Of a stretch of 64,000 nucleotides of DNA, positions 1 through 8,553 are shown piece after piece; position 1 is the stretch's first letter, and the number at the start of each line of letters is the position of its first letter. The position numbers were made by a program, and so were the translations under genes. Source of the stretch: Polynucleobacter sp. (lineage in GTDB: Bacteria > Pseudomonadota > Gammaproteobacteria > Burkholderiales > Burkholderiaceae); assembly GCF_030693775.1 (NCBI RefSeq), contig NZ_JAUXZY010000004.1, forward strand, positions 248,001 to 312,000. Direction: 5' to 3'. The notes under the pieces are model-generated. The model did no database searches. It was not told where the DNA came from and saw nothing but the letters and a program-made list of their open reading frames with translations.

Positions 1-696
1 GGGCAGGGCAAGTGGCACTTCCATTAAGCGTTTGGCTTCGCTCTCGTAGTTACTGAAATTCGTAAAGAGCATTTCAGTATTGGAGTATTCAAAGTTGTAG
101 CGCGACTGCTCCACTTCATTCTGGTGGTACACGTCGCCGTAGGTCACGCCATCGGTCCAAACTAAATCGTAGACATTCGAGCAGTTCTGCAAATACATCG
201 CAAGGCGCTCGATGCCGTAGGTAATTTCACCCAAGACGGGTTTGCAATCAATTCCACCTACCTGCTGGAAGTAGGTAAATTGCGTTACTTCCATGCCATT
301 GAGCCAGACTTCCCAGCCCAACCCCCAGGCGCCTAAGGTTGGGTTTTCCCAGTCGTCCTCTACAAAACGAATGTCGTTTTGCTTTAGGTCCAAACCTAAA
401 GCGCTGAGGGATCCCAAATAGAGTTCCAGAATGTTATCCGGGGCGGGCTTAAGCACAACCTGATACTGGTAGTAGTGTTGCAAGCGGTTAGGATTTTCAC
501 CATAGCGCCCATCCTTTGGTCTGCGAGAAGGTTGCACATAGGCCGCCTTCCAGGGCTCTGGACCAATCGCCCGTAAAAAAGTAGCGGTGTGGGATGTGCC
601 TGCGCCCACCTCAAGGTCAATGGGCTGCAATAAGGCGCAGCCTTGTTTATCCCAATAGTCTTGAAGCGTGAGAATAATTTGCTGAAATGTAAGCAT
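1..696 (-). CDS. glyQ: Glycine--tRNA ligase alpha subunit (partial, C-terminus cut by window edge)
   Basis: Charges tRNA-Gly with glycine as the catalytic alpha subunit of the bacterial alpha2-beta2 class II synthetase in the cytosol. The minus-strand frame opens with ATG at 694-696 and reads [15 protein letters not shown], followed by the family segment KQGCALLQP and [10 protein letters not shown] near residues 18-40. The frame stays open for 232 codons to base 1; the family is normally about 300 residues, so roughly the last quarter lies outside the window, and the beta subunit glyS would be expected beyond it. It follows lnt in the same direction after a 60-base gap, the usual betaproteobacterial order. 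Identity is secure; only the missing end is unknown. Confidence 0.95.
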   Translation of the reverse strand, partial: MLTFQQIILTLQDYWDKQGCALLQPIDLEVGAGTSHTATFLRAIGPEPWKAAYVQPSRRPKDGRYGENPNRLQHYYQYQVVLKPAPDNILELYLGSLSALGLDLKQNDIRFVEDDWENPTLGAWGLGWEVWLNGMEVTQFTYFQQVGGIDCKPVLGEITYGIERLAMYLQNCSNVYDLVWTDGVTYGDVYHQNEVEQSRYNFEYSNTEMLFTNFSNYESEAKRLMEVPLALP

Positions 697-756
697 AGTG
701 AGCCAGAACCAATCGATCTAAGTGATTGATTTTACCTGCCAATTGCGGGGATTTTC

Positions 757-2292
757 CTAAAACCGGCGCCGTTGCAGGAGGGCAAATGCCAGAAGCAAAC
801 TCGCCAAACTCAAAATGGGCCAATTTCCCCAGATCACAAACGGGGTTTTGCCTGTAAAGCCTTGAATCGAAGCGCTCAAGCTTGCTTGGGTCCATTGCGG
901 CAAGGCCTGTAGCACGCGCCCATCCGGACCAATGACCGCAGTAATCCCCGTATTGGTTGAACGAATGCTGGGAAGCCCCGTTTCGATCGAGCGCATTTGC
1001 GATAAACGCAATTGTTGGCTGGGTGCTTGGGACTGACCAAACCAGGCTAGGTTAGTGATGTTCACGAATAGATTAACTGGAGCTTCGCTGTTGCGAATGC
1101 GGCTTGCCAACTCATTGCCAAAGATATCCTCATAGCAAATGGTGACAGCAGCCCCAATGGGATCTTGACCTACACGCTCAATTTGAAAAGGGGCTTGCAT
1201 CAACTTGCCCCGAGCAAAATCACTCATCGGAATTCGAAAGGCGTTTACAAACCATTGGAATCCGGGCGGAATAAATTCACCAAAAGGGACAAGGTGAAAT
1301 TTATCGTAATAGTAGGGCGAAGTATTGGACGGCGATAAGCCGAGGGCGCGGTTGGAATACTGCAATTGCCCATTTTGACTCGGAATAATCCCAATTAAGC
1401 CCAGCAGAATATTGCTGTGCGTTGCTTGTGAAAATGCCCTGAGCTGTGGGAGTACATCGCTTGGTAAATCTTTTTCAGTTAATGGAAATGCCGTTTCTGG
1501 AAGCACAATGAGATCTGCTGCCTGCTCAACAATGGCGTCGCTATAAAAACGAAGTTGCTGTGCGATTGCATTTGGATTCCATTTCAGACTTTGCTCAAAG
1601 TTACCCTGAATCAAGCGAACGCTGATGGGGTTGCCAATCGCTTCGGTAAATCGCAATTGACTAAGGCCCAGCATCAATACTAGCGCTAATCCAATCGGAA
1701 TGCTGACGCGCAAAAGTGATTGACGCCATGCGCTTAATTGCATCGACGCCCACACCACCAAAAAAGTAGACCCTAAGCCACCTAGTAGGGGTGCAATCGC
1801 TGCAAAGGGGCCATTGACTTGGGCTTCGGCAAAGCCGACCCACGGAAAGCCAGTGAAGAGTTGGCCACGGAGGTATTCCATAAGAACCCAGGCCGCGGCC
1901 ATGATGGCGCTATTCAGAAAAATAGACTGCTGCCGAAGCATTTTGCCCAAAGCGCTGGCCAAACCAAAAAAGAGCGCCATATAGGCTGATAGCAAAACCA
2001 CGGCAGCGACAGACAGGGCGGCATTCATACCGCCGATGTCATGCAGACTAATAAAAATCCACCACAGTCCAACTACAAAATAAGCCAGGCCAAATAAAAA
2101 ACCACCGGCAAAGTTCGGCAGAAATTGAGTTGTATTTATTGAAGAGAGTCGCCACCACAAGAGACTCAGCAAGGGTATTTGCAGCCAGCCACCCCAAGGG
2201 AGTTCGCCTGCAATCGAGACTGCAATCCCGAGGGCGATGCACAAGAGCCAGTGTGTGTAGCGAGTATCGCTGCGCAAGCTCTGACTAAACAA
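757..2292 (-). CDS. lnt: Apolipoprotein N-acyltransferase Lnt
   Basis: Transfers an acyl chain from phospholipid to the amino group of the N-terminal cysteine of lipoproteins, the last step of lipoprotein maturation in the inner membrane. The 511-residue product has about six hydrophobic segments in residues 10-210, then a C-terminal nitrilase-type domain. The Glu-Lys-Cys triad is visible: E266 in LPETAFP, K331 in YDKFHLVPFGEF and C386 in ICYEDIFG. A final hydrophobic segment lies near residue 495. The start lies 8 bases after corC, so the two are co-transcribed within the miaB-ybeY-corC-lnt operon. Length and order match the family; nothing is missing. Confidence 0.97.
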   Translation of the reverse strand: MFSQSLRSDTRYTHWLLCIALGIAVSIAGELPWGGWLQIPLLSLLWWRLSSINTTQFLPNFAGGFLFGLAYFVVGLWWIFISLHDIGGMNAALSVAAVVLLSAYMALFFGLASALGKMLRQQSIFLNSAIMAAAWVLMEYLRGQLFTGFPWVGFAEAQVNGPFAAIAPLLGGLGSTFLVVWASMQLSAWRQSLLRVSIPIGLALVLMLGLSQLRFTEAIGNPISVRLIQGNFEQSLKWNPNAIAQQLRFYSDAIVEQAADLIVLPETAFPLTEKDLPSDVLPQLRAFSQATHSNILLGLIGIIPSQNGQLQYSNRALGLSPSNTSPYYYDKFHLVPFGEFIPPGFQWFVNAFRIPMSDFARGKLMQAPFQIERVGQDPIGAAVTICYEDIFGNELASRIRNSEAPVNLFVNITNLAWFGQSQAPSQQLRLSQMRSIETGLPSIRSTNTGITAVIGPDGRVLQALPQWTQASLSASIQGFTGKTPFVIWGNWPILSLASLLLAFALLQRRRF

Positions 2293-2300
2293 GCGTTGCC

Positions 2301-3149
2301 TTAGGCTGATAAAGAATTATCAGATGCCAGGCGCCTTGCTAGCAATACATGAATTTGCCGCGGATCGGCGCGCTGTACTTCAAACTCGATGCCCTCAATC
2401 TGAACGCGCTCACCCAGTCTGGGTATACGTCCTAAATGGTGAGTAATTAAGCCCGCTACGGTTTCCACGTCATCATCGTCAAACTGTGTTCCCAAGGTCG
2501 CATTTAGCTGATCTAGTTCGGTCATGCCTTTGAGGCGGATGTCACCATTTGCTAGGAGCAGAACGTTATCGGCATCTTCATCAATGTCGTGCTCATCCTC
2601 GATGTCACCCACAATTTGCTCAAGTACATCCTCAATCGTCACGATGCCAGCCACGTTGCTGTACTCATCGACAACGATCGCTAAATGATTGCGGTTGGCT
2701 CGAAAATCCCGCAACAAGACGCTCAGGCGTTTTGATTCTGGAATAAAAACGGCTGGCCTTAACCAATCGCGCAGTTGAAAGTTGGCTTCACTGGCATGGC
2801 GTAATAGATCTTTGGCAAGCAAGATGCCAACGACAGCATCTTTGCTGCCTTCATAAACGGGGTAGCGCGAGTGGGCTGCGGAGATAACGGTTTGAATCAC
2901 TTCCGTAACCGAGGAGTCAATATCAATCCAGTCGATTTGCGCGCGGGGCACGAGTATGTCCCGGGCACACAATTCACCGACCTGAAAAACCCCCTCAATC
3001 ATGGAAAGGGCATCTGCATCAATAAAACCCTCTATCTGGGCGGCACGCAAGGTTTCAATTAATTCCTGGCGTCGCTCCGTTGCGCTGGTAGGTTGTGGCG
3101 TTAGAAATTCAGCGAGGCGTTCAAGTAAGGATTTATCGGGGTCAGGCAT
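2301..3149 (-). CDS. corC: CorC/HlyC-type CBS-domain protein (magnesium and cobalt efflux family)
   Basis: Cytosolic CBS-pair protein of the CorC/YbeX group, linked in enterobacteria to Mg2+/Co2+ homeostasis and ribosome-related functions. The 282-residue chain has a first CBS unit around residues 62-115 (DILVPRAQID, SRYPVYEG), a second around 126-185 (VDEYSNVAGIVTIEDVLEQIVGDIEDE is the classic signature region) and a C-terminal CorC_HlyC transporter-associated domain around 200-275. It has no membrane segments, as expected for this short form. It sits between ybeY and lnt, the conserved neighbourhood of this gene. The exact biochemical role is not settled for the family. Confidence 0.92.
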   Translation of the reverse strand: MPDPDKSLLERLAEFLTPQPTSATERRQELIETLRAAQIEGFIDADALSMIEGVFQVGELCARDILVPRAQIDWIDIDSSVTEVIQTVISAAHSRYPVYEGSKDAVVGILLAKDLLRHASEANFQLRDWLRPAVFIPESKRLSVLLRDFRANRNHLAIVVDEYSNVAGIVTIEDVLEQIVGDIEDEHDIDEDADNVLLLANGDIRLKGMTELDQLNATLGTQFDDDDVETVAGLITHHLGRIPRLGERVQIEGIEFEVQRADPRQIHVLLARRLASDNSLSA

Positions 3150-3192
3150 AGAAATAGAATAGCGTAGAACAAAGCAAGCTAAAAAAGTGACC

Positions 3193-3675
3193 TTAATTGA
3201 TGACGTAAGGGTCTGAAAAACCTAGGTTTTTTAGAATAGCCACTTCACGCGCTTCCATTACCTTGGCGCCCTGCTGCGTCATATGATCAAGGCCGGCAGC
3301 ATGCAGGCAGCCATGCACCACCAGATGCGCTAGATGGGCCTTGACTGCTTTGCCTTGGTCGCGCGCCTCGCTGGTGACTACTGGCATGCAGAGCACGATA
3401 TCGGCGGCTAGCTCACGTTGGTTGATGCCATACGTGAAGGTCAACACATTCGTGGCATAGGCCTTCGTTCTAAATTGGCTATTCAGCAGCTGCCCTTCGG
3501 TGCGATTCACAAAACGCACTGTCAGGTTGCCAGGACGATTGATGCTTGCACGAACCCATTTTTTAATGAGAGTACTGGATGCTAATGCGCTCACTTTTTT
3601 CTCGAGCGCGGGACTGGCGTATTGAATCTCGACAGTACAGGCTTTCACTTGAGATGAAGTAGCAGTCTTAGGCAT
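3193..3675 (-). CDS. ybeY: Endoribonuclease YbeY (rRNA maturation factor)
   Basis: Zinc-dependent single-strand endoribonuclease needed for 16S rRNA 3'-end maturation and ribosome quality control. The 160-residue protein carries the H-x3-H-x5-H metal motif as HGCLHAAGLDH with H121, H125 and H131. The N-terminal about 15 residues are a low-conservation extension (MPKTATSSQVK). Its start is only 5 bases after the stop of miaB; phoH, which normally separates these two genes, is not present here. It is followed by corC after 43 bases. Identity is secure from motif and context. Confidence 0.94.
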   Translation of the reverse strand: MPKTATSSQVKACTVEIQYASPALEKKVSALASSTLIKKWVRASINRPGNLTVRFVNRTEGQLLNSQFRTKAYATNVLTFTYGINQRELAADIVLCMPVVTSEARDQGKAVKAHLAHLVVHGCLHAAGLDHMTQQGAKVMEAREVAILKNLGFSDPYVIN

Positions 3676-3680
3676 AAAAA

Positions 3681-5027
3681 TTAATGGACTAGTGCGTTAA
3701 CACGCTCGCCACGCAGGGTGTGTGCCAATACTTCCGTGATCCGAATATCCATCATCGTCCCAATCAAGGAATCCATTTCCTCAATCTGGGCTGGAATGTG
3801 AATCACACGGTTGTTTTCAGTACGGCCTTGCAAGTTAATGCTATCTTTGGCAATGCCTTCGATCAGGACACATTCTTCTTTGCCTAGCATCGCCTTGCTA
3901 ATGCCTTCTGCTTGCGAATCAATTAATGCCAATAAAGTCTGCAGACGTTTCAGTTTCACAGGATAAGGGGTATCGTCCGCTAGGTTTGCTGCTGGGGTGC
4001 CGGGGCGAGGACTGAAGATAAAGCAGTAACTGTTATCAAATTGCAATTCGGCGACTAAGGCTAAAAGCTTTTCAAAATCAGCATCGGTTTCTCCGGGGAA
4101 GCCGACAATAAAATCACTGGAGAGGCATAGGTCGGGGCGGACGGCGCGCATGCGGCGAATAATGCTCTTGAATTCCAAGACGGTATAGCCGCGCTTCATC
4201 GCCGATAGAACCGAATCAGAGGCATGCTGCACCGGCAGATGCAGGTGACTCACTAACTTAGGCACTTTTGCATACACATCAATCAGGCGCTGGGTAAATT
4301 CTTTGGGGTGGCTAGTAGTAAAGCGGATGCGCTCGACTCCAGGGATCTCGGCGATGTACTCAATCAAAAGGGCAAAATCGGCAAGCTCGTTCGTCTTGCC
4401 CATCTTGCCGATGTAGGCGTTTACGTTTTGACCCAGTAGTACGATTTCCTTTACCCCTTGGGCAGCAAGTCCTGCTACTTCCGTCAATACATCATCAAAG
4501 GGGCGTGATACTTCTTCGCCGCGGGTATAGGGCACAACACAGTAGCTACAGTATTTAGAACAGCCTTCCATAATGGAAACAAAAGCGGAGCCACGGGTTT
4601 GCCGCGATGCAGGCAAATGATCAAATTTCTCAATCTCCGGAAAGGAAATATCCACTTGAGATATGCCGCTGGACAATCGCTTGGCAAGTAAGTCGGGCAA
4701 GCGATGCAGGGTTTGTGGGCCGAAGACCACATCCACATACGGAGCCCGGCTAATAATTTGCTGTCCCTCTTGGCTCGCAACGCAGCCGCCCACACCAATT
4801 AATAATTCAGGCTTAAGTTTTTTCAGCTCACGCAAACGACCAAGATCGGAAAACACCTTGTCTTCGGCTTTTTCCCGAATCGAGCAGGTATTGAGCAAAA
4901 TGACATCGGCTTCTGCAGGGTCGTTTGTGGGGGTCATGCCATCGTTGGCATGGAGTACATCGGCCATCTTTTCCGAGTCGTACTCGTTCATTTGACAGCC
5001 AAAGGTTTTGATATAGAGCTTTTTCAT
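3681..5027 (-). CDS. miaB: tRNA-2-methylthio-N6-dimethylallyladenosine synthase MiaB
   Basis: Radical-SAM methylthiotransferase that converts i6A37 to ms2i6A37 in tRNAs reading UNN codons. The 448-residue product has the N-terminal UPF0004 domain with three auxiliary-cluster cysteines (C11 in [11 protein letters not shown]48 in [11 protein letters not shown]82 in GGCVASQ), the radical-SAM triad C156-x3-C160-x2-C163 in [17 protein letters not shown], and a C-terminal TRAM domain from about residue 380. It is the first gene of a minus-strand operon continuing into ybeY, corC and lnt. The divergent upstream region (5028-5138) is shared with the DUF6150 gene. Confidence 0.97.
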   Translation of the reverse strand: MKKLYIKTFGCQMNEYDSEKMADVLHANDGMTPTNDPAEADVILLNTCSIREKAEDKVFSDLGRLRELKKLKPELLIGVGGCVASQEGQQIISRAPYVDVVFGPQTLHRLPDLLAKRLSSGISQVDISFPEIEKFDHLPASRQTRGSAFVSIMEGCSKYCSYCVVPYTRGEEVSRPFDDVLTEVAGLAAQGVKEIVLLGQNVNAYIGKMGKTNELADFALLIEYIAEIPGVERIRFTTSHPKEFTQRLIDVYAKVPKLVSHLHLPVQHASDSVLSAMKRGYTVLEFKSIIRRMRAVRPDLCLSSDFIVGFPGETDADFEKLLALVAELQFDNSYCFIFSPRPGTPAANLADDTPYPVKLKRLQTLLALIDSQAEGISKAMLGKEECVLIEGIAKDSINLQGRTENNRVIHIPAQIEEMDSLIGTMMDIRITEVLAHTLRGERVNALVH

Positions 5028-5065
5028 ATGCCGTTTCAGGTTTATAACTGGGGGCGACTTGCAAT

Positions 5066-5083
5066 TTTACGGCAAATTTACGG
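5066..5083. promoter_or_regulatory. Two TTTACGG direct repeats in the miaB/DUF6150 divergent region
   Basis: The heptamer TTTACGG occurs at 5066-5072 and again at 5077-5083, exactly 11 bases apart, so both copies face the same side of the helix. They lie 39 bases upstream of the miaB start and about 56 bases upstream of the divergent repeat-protein gene. This spacing is typical of tandem sites for a response regulator or other dimer, but no known consensus was recognised and chance is possible. Confidence 0.25.
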
Positions 5084-5138
5084 AAAATCAGCCGCTGGCT
5101 AGCAAAAAGACTGCTACTGCCCGTAAGATAGATAAACC

Positions 5139-5453
5139 ATGATCAGACTCACTCGGCTTTGCACGCTGCTTTTCTTGGGCGCTATTAGTACGCAGGCGAT
5201 TGCGGCCCCGATTTATATCACCAACTATCCTTCCGAGGCCAATGCCAAGGTATTTGTGACGAAATACAAATCCGAGGCCAATTGCATTGTGTACGAAACG
5301 CCTTACCAGAGTGAGAATGATCCGGGTGTATGGTTCTTTACTAAATACAAAAGCGATGCCAGGGCTCGCATTTACTACACCCAATACAAATCAGAGGCGG
5401 ATTTAGTGGTGTATTTCACCAAATACAAAAGTGAAGCACGTTGCCGTTACTAG
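5139..5453 (+). CDS. Exported tandem-repeat protein, DUF6150 family
   Basis: A 104-residue protein with a signal peptide (hydrophobic residues about 4-16, likely cleavage near AIAAP at 22-23) followed almost entirely by six tandem units of 13-14 residues with consensus [VI]-Y-x-T-x-Y-K-S-E-A-x-x-x, for example VFVTKYKSEANCI and IYYTQYKSEADLV. Unit 3 is the most divergent (VYETPYQSENDPG). Two cysteines lie in units 2 and 6. The pattern matches the DUF6150 family, whose function is unknown; alternating hydrophobic residues suggest short beta strands. It is divergent from miaB and overlaps no real gene; a MOSC gene starts 2 bases after its stop. Confidence 0.8.
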   Translation: MIRLTRLCTLLFLGAISTQAIAAPIYITNYPSEANAKVFVTKYKSEANCIVYETPYQSENDPGVWFFTKYKSDARARIYYTQYKSEADLVVYFTKYKSEARCRY

Positions 5454-5455
5454 TT

Positions 5456-6067
5456 ATGAAATTGATTTCGATTAATGCTGGCAAAGTAGCCCCCTTATTT
5501 ACAAATCAGCACCCGGACCATGCTGTGGTGATGTCTGGCATTAAAAAGAACAGCATCAGCAACATAGATCAAGCAAATCCAGTCGATATCAATCTCCTCG
5601 GCGTGCTAGGGGATGAGCAGGCTGACTTGACTGTCCATGGCGGGTTTGAGAAAGCCGTTTACGTTTATCCCTATGAGCACTATCCATTTTGGAATACCCT
5701 TTTATCGCGTGAACTAAAAACGCCATTTGATTTACAACCCGGAGCAATGGGCGAAAACTTCACCATTACGGGTTTATTGGAGGCGGATGTGTTTGTGGGC
5801 GATACGCTGCAGATTGGTGATCTGGAATTTATCGTGACCAAGCTACGAGAGCCGTGCTTTAAGTTCAACGCAAAAATGCGCTACAAAGGCGCTGCCAAAG
5901 CAATGCTGCAATCGGGGTATTGCGGTTGGTATATGCGCGTCATCACGCCAGGAAAATTGATGGCTGGCAGCACGATCAATCTTCTGCCAGGAAAACAAGA
6001 AACAGCAATTGCCGATCAAGTGAGCGCAATTCGGAAGCGAGACATGCAAGGCGATTTGTGGGACTAG
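5456..6067 (+). CDS. MOSC domain-containing protein (YiiM-like)
   Basis: Predicted 203-residue cytosolic protein of the MOSC (molybdenum cofactor sulfurase C-terminal) superfamily, whose members handle pterin-molybdenum cofactor or detoxify N-hydroxylated compounds. The chain opens with MKLISINAGKVAPL, has the YiiM-type core with DLTVHGGFEKAVYVYPYEHYPFW, GENFTITGL and the cysteine-containing segment REPCFKFNAKM near residue 140, the conserved Cys of the domain. A GTG/ATG further upstream would overlap the preceding gene; ATG at 5456 is preferred because it matches the family N-terminus. It is probably co-transcribed with the DUF6150 gene and ends in a strong hairpin before tRNA-Met. Substrate unknown. 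Confidence 0.88.
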   Translation: MKLISINAGKVAPLFTNQHPDHAVVMSGIKKNSISNIDQANPVDINLLGVLGDEQADLTVHGGFEKAVYVYPYEHYPFWNTLLSRELKTPFDLQPGAMGENFTITGLLEADVFVGDTLQIGDLEFIVTKLREPCFKFNAKMRYKGAAKAMLQSGYCGWYMRVITPGKLMAGSTINLLPGKQETAIADQVSAIRKRDMQGDLWD

Positions 6068-6080
6068 TGCCCTAAAGAAA

Positions 6081-6108
6081 AAAGCCACTGCAGGGTAGCA
6101 GTGGCTTT
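6081..6108 (-). terminator. Rho-independent terminator between MOSC gene and tRNA-Met
   Basis: Perfect 11-bp stem, AAAGCCACTGC at 6081-6091 pairing with GCAGTGGCTTT at 6098-6108, loop of six bases. On the minus strand the stem is followed by a T-rich run (TTTTTTCTTT), so it fits termination of the tRNA transcript best; it can also stop the plus-strand MOSC transcript less efficiently. Confidence 0.85.
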
Positions 6109-6114
6109 GAAAGG

Positions 6115-6191
6115 TGGTGGCGATTCAGGGATTCGAACCCCGGACCTGTGGATTATGATTCCATCGCTCTAACCAACTGAGCTAAATCGCC
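6115..6191 (-). tRNA. tRNA-Met (anticodon CAT), elongator type
   Basis: The 77-base minus-strand cloverleaf has acceptor stem GGCGATT/AATCGCC, D arm GCTC..GAGC with AGTTGGTTA loop, anticodon loop ATCATAA giving CAT, T arm CGGGG-TTCGAAT-CCCTG and an encoded CCA end (6115-6117). The ATCATAA loop and variable loop AGGTC are those of elongator Met rather than initiator (no three G-C pair run in the anticodon stem) or Ile2. The outermost anticodon-stem pair (positions 27-43) is an A-C mismatch. Confidence 0.95.
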
Positions 6192-6199
6192 GAACTGGC

Positions 6200-6205
6200 A
6201 TTGTA
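6200..6205 (-). promoter_or_regulatory. Likely -10 element of tRNA-Met
   Basis: On the minus strand TACAAT lies 8 bases upstream of the tRNA 5' end, matching TATAAT at five of six positions. The -35 position 17 bases further up reads TCACCA, which is weak, so the assignment rests mainly on the -10 match and its position. Confidence 0.45.
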
Positions 6206-6289
6206 GCAAAGAGTGCCTATTCTGGTGATATTGACTGCAAAACCCAAGCATATTGGTGCTCTAGAGATGCTTTATCCAAATCTAAGGCA

Positions 6290-6835
6290 TTAATTAAATG
6301 ACCATTTCGCCCAGGTAAAGAGCACATTTCCAAAGCCATCGCCTCCGGGTACAAATGCGGTCTGAAGGCTCGCTTTTTTATAGCTGATGGATCCAACTGG
6401 TAATAGACCGGGGAATGGAATGTAATTGTTAATGTCTTGCCGGGACATGATAAAAACGGTTGCACCCGCACCGATTTTCCAGTCACCATTACTTGAGAGA
6501 TTCCAATTGGGGATCCAGGCATATCCAGCCATGTACTGATAAATACCATGGGAGTCTTTAAAGGTCATTCCGTAAATGCCTTCCCAATTATTGTTCTTGT
6601 TGTAATAGCCTTTTCCAACACCAATGCCAAGGGGTATATGGGTATATTGGCTAATCTTTTCGGGAGAGTAGGCATAGGGCATGTGATAGGTGTAGAGTGG
6701 CACATACAGCTCCCAATTGCCCTGATCAATAATCGTGTTGAAACGCGCTTTTGTATTATCAATAAACGATGATGTGGATTGCGCATGCGCGCAATGCACT
6801 GCAAATAGAAAAATAATCGCGAGAAGTTTGCCCAT
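6290..6835 (-). CDS. pagP: Lipid A palmitoyltransferase PagP
   Basis: Outer-membrane beta-barrel enzyme that moves a palmitate from phospholipid to lipid A, protecting against cationic peptides. The 181-residue chain has a signal peptide (residues 1-18, cleavage near AHAQ) and the PagP pattern: WELYVPLYTYHMPYAY with H51, GIYGMTFKDSHG with D94 and S95 (the His-Asp-Ser catalytic surface residues), NYIPFPGLLP and the closing strand FGNVLFTWAKW. Length fits the family (about 185). It is a single gene between tRNA-Met and a GntP permease with no obvious operon partner. Similarity is clear along the full length; which acyl chain is preferred cannot be read. Confidence 0.93.
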   Translation of the reverse strand: MGKLLAIIFLFAVHCAHAQSTSSFIDNTKARFNTIIDQGNWELYVPLYTYHMPYAYSPEKISQYTHIPLGIGVGKGYYNKNNNWEGIYGMTFKDSHGIYQYMAGYAWIPNWNLSSNGDWKIGAGATVFIMSRQDINNYIPFPGLLPVGSISYKKASLQTAFVPGGDGFGNVLFTWAKWSFN

Positions 6836-6937
6836 CGAGAACAGCTATAGAAGTCAAAAGCAGTAATTATCCTGCTTCAACATGAATCTCAGAAACTTGT
6901 AAAAATTATGGCTATTTTAGGATATTGCAGTGCCGAC

Positions 6938-8359
6938 CTAAAAACTACCAAAGATGGACGCAAGTAGGATGATGAGGGCTAGCGCAAAAAGCGGAAAAAC
7001 GAGCGTCACCATGGCAATGTAGCGATAGGCGCTGCGGTGGCTGAGTTGGCAAATCCCCAACAGGGTGATGACAGCGCCATTATGTGGCAAGGTGTCCATG
7101 CAACCCGAGGCTATGACTGCAATCCGGTGCAAGAGCTCTGGATTGATGCCTAAGGTAATGGCCTTGGCTAGGTAATCTGCCCCGAGGGTTTGGAGCGTGA
7201 TCGACATGCCGCCTGAGGCTGACCCGGTAATGCCGGCCAAAACGTTCACGGCAACCGCCTCGCTAATCAGGGGATTGCCAGGCGCAATGCTCAAGACGAA
7301 TTCACGAATGATTAAAAAGCCAGACAGACTAGCAATGACCGAGCCATAGCCTACTTCCGATGCGGTATTGAGTATCGGCAACATAGAGCCAATCGAGCCT
7401 TGGTTAACTGCTTCATTGGCTTTGGAAAACTGCTGCGCTTGAACTACTTGCAGCGCATAGATATACGCAATCCCAACTGTGAGAGCAATAATGATGGCCC
7501 AAATACCGGTGAGCGATGATAAGGACGTAATCCCAAACTGATTACTCGTAATGAAATCAGGTTGCCAGTGTGGGAGCCACCATTTCGCCATCAGTAAATT
7601 AGTGAGCGCCATCAAGGCGATTGGTAGCAGGGCAGAAGCAAAAGAAATCGGCGGCTTCTTAGTGATAGAGGTTGATGCTTGTGCTGCTATATCTGGCTCA
7701 CCTTCAATCGAAACTGACGCGGCAACTGGAGCATTAATTTGGAGTGCACGTCGCTGCCGATTGAGCCACAGCACACCTAAAACCAGCATGATGCAACTGG
7801 CAATCAAGCCAAGACCTGGTGCCGCAAACGAATCTGTGCCAAAGAAGGGGCTTGGAATCGAATTCTGTACCGATGGCGTTCCTGGTAAGGCTGTCATCGT
7901 AAAGGTAAATGCCCCTAAGGCAATTGCACCGGGAAGTAGGTTAATTGAGATATGGGCACGTTCAAAAAGGGATTTTCCGATCGGATACATCATGAAGGCC
8001 ACAACAAACAAGGAGACACCACCGTAGGTCAGGATGGCACATGCTAGAACTACGGCGAGAAGGGCGCGTTGAGCCCCCAGTTTTTCAGTAATGCCTTGAG
8101 CAATGGCGAGGGCATAGCCCGAGGACTCCATCAGCTTGCCAAAAATCGATCCTAATATAAAAAGTGGAAAGTACTGAATGACATAACCGCCCACTGCTTT
8201 CATAAATACCTGGGTATAAATCGGCAGTAGCTCAGTAACATTCCCGCTAAGCAATACCGCAAGTAGTGCCATAGCAGGCGCCAAGATGAGAACGCTCATT
8301 CCGCGATAGGCAAGGTACATCAATAAACCCAGTGAAACCAAGATCGAAATTAAGTCCAT
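6938..8359 (-). CDS. GntP family permease (gluconate/organic acid:H+ symporter type)
   Basis: Inner-membrane transporter of 473 residues with about 12-14 hydrophobic segments. It has GntP-family features: GSIFGKLMESSGYA around residue 80, GGVSLFVVAFMMYPIG, and the C-terminal ITGSASGGMSITLQTLG and GCMDTLPHNGAVITLLGI segments. ATG at 8357-8359 is chosen because AGG is spaced correctly upstream and the peptide begins MDLISILVSLGLL; a longer frame would need a TTG start. A polar segment around 220-245 divides the two halves. Substrate cannot be assigned: family members move gluconate, hydroxybutyrate or citrate-like acids. No catabolic gene is adjacent. Confidence 0.88.
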   Translation of the reverse strand: MDLISILVSLGLLMYLAYRGMSVLILAPAMALLAVLLSGNVTELLPIYTQVFMKAVGGYVIQYFPLFILGSIFGKLMESSGYALAIAQGITEKLGAQRALLAVVLACAILTYGGVSLFVVAFMMYPIGKSLFERAHISINLLPGAIALGAFTFTMTALPGTPSVQNSIPSPFFGTDSFAAPGLGLIASCIMLVLGVLWLNRQRRALQINAPVAASVSIEGEPDIAAQASTSITKKPPISFASALLPIALMALTNLLMAKWWLPHWQPDFITSNQFGITSLSSLTGIWAIIIALTVGIAYIYALQVVQAQQFSKANEAVNQGSIGSMLPILNTASEVGYGSVIASLSGFLIIREFVLSIAPGNPLISEAVAVNVLAGITGSASGGMSITLQTLGADYLAKAITLGINPELLHRIAVIASGCMDTLPHNGAVITLLGICQLSHRSAYRYIAMVTLVFPLFALALIILLASIFGSF

Positions 8360-8516
8360 TGGCAACCTATGAAATAAAGAAAATGAACGCAAGGCATCGT
8401 GACATCACTAGAACAGCTCAATTGAGTATAGCGAGCTGATAAATCCGCATTGCACTGATGGCTTAATACTTTTAGCACTTTTAAAGATGAAATGCTGTGG
8501 GCCTATTGCAGTGATT

Positions 8517-8550
8517 TATAATTCAAATTCACTCATCTCCCTAGGAGGAG
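8517..8550 (+). promoter_or_regulatory. -10 element and strong ribosome-binding site of the GT81-HAD gene
   Basis: A perfect TATAAT lies at 8517-8522 with a weak -35 region, giving a short leader that contains AGGAGGAG at 8543-8550, three bases before ATG at 8554. This is the strongest Shine-Dalgarno sequence noted in the window and fixes the start of the downstream gene. Confidence 0.55.
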
Positions 8551-8553
8551 ACC

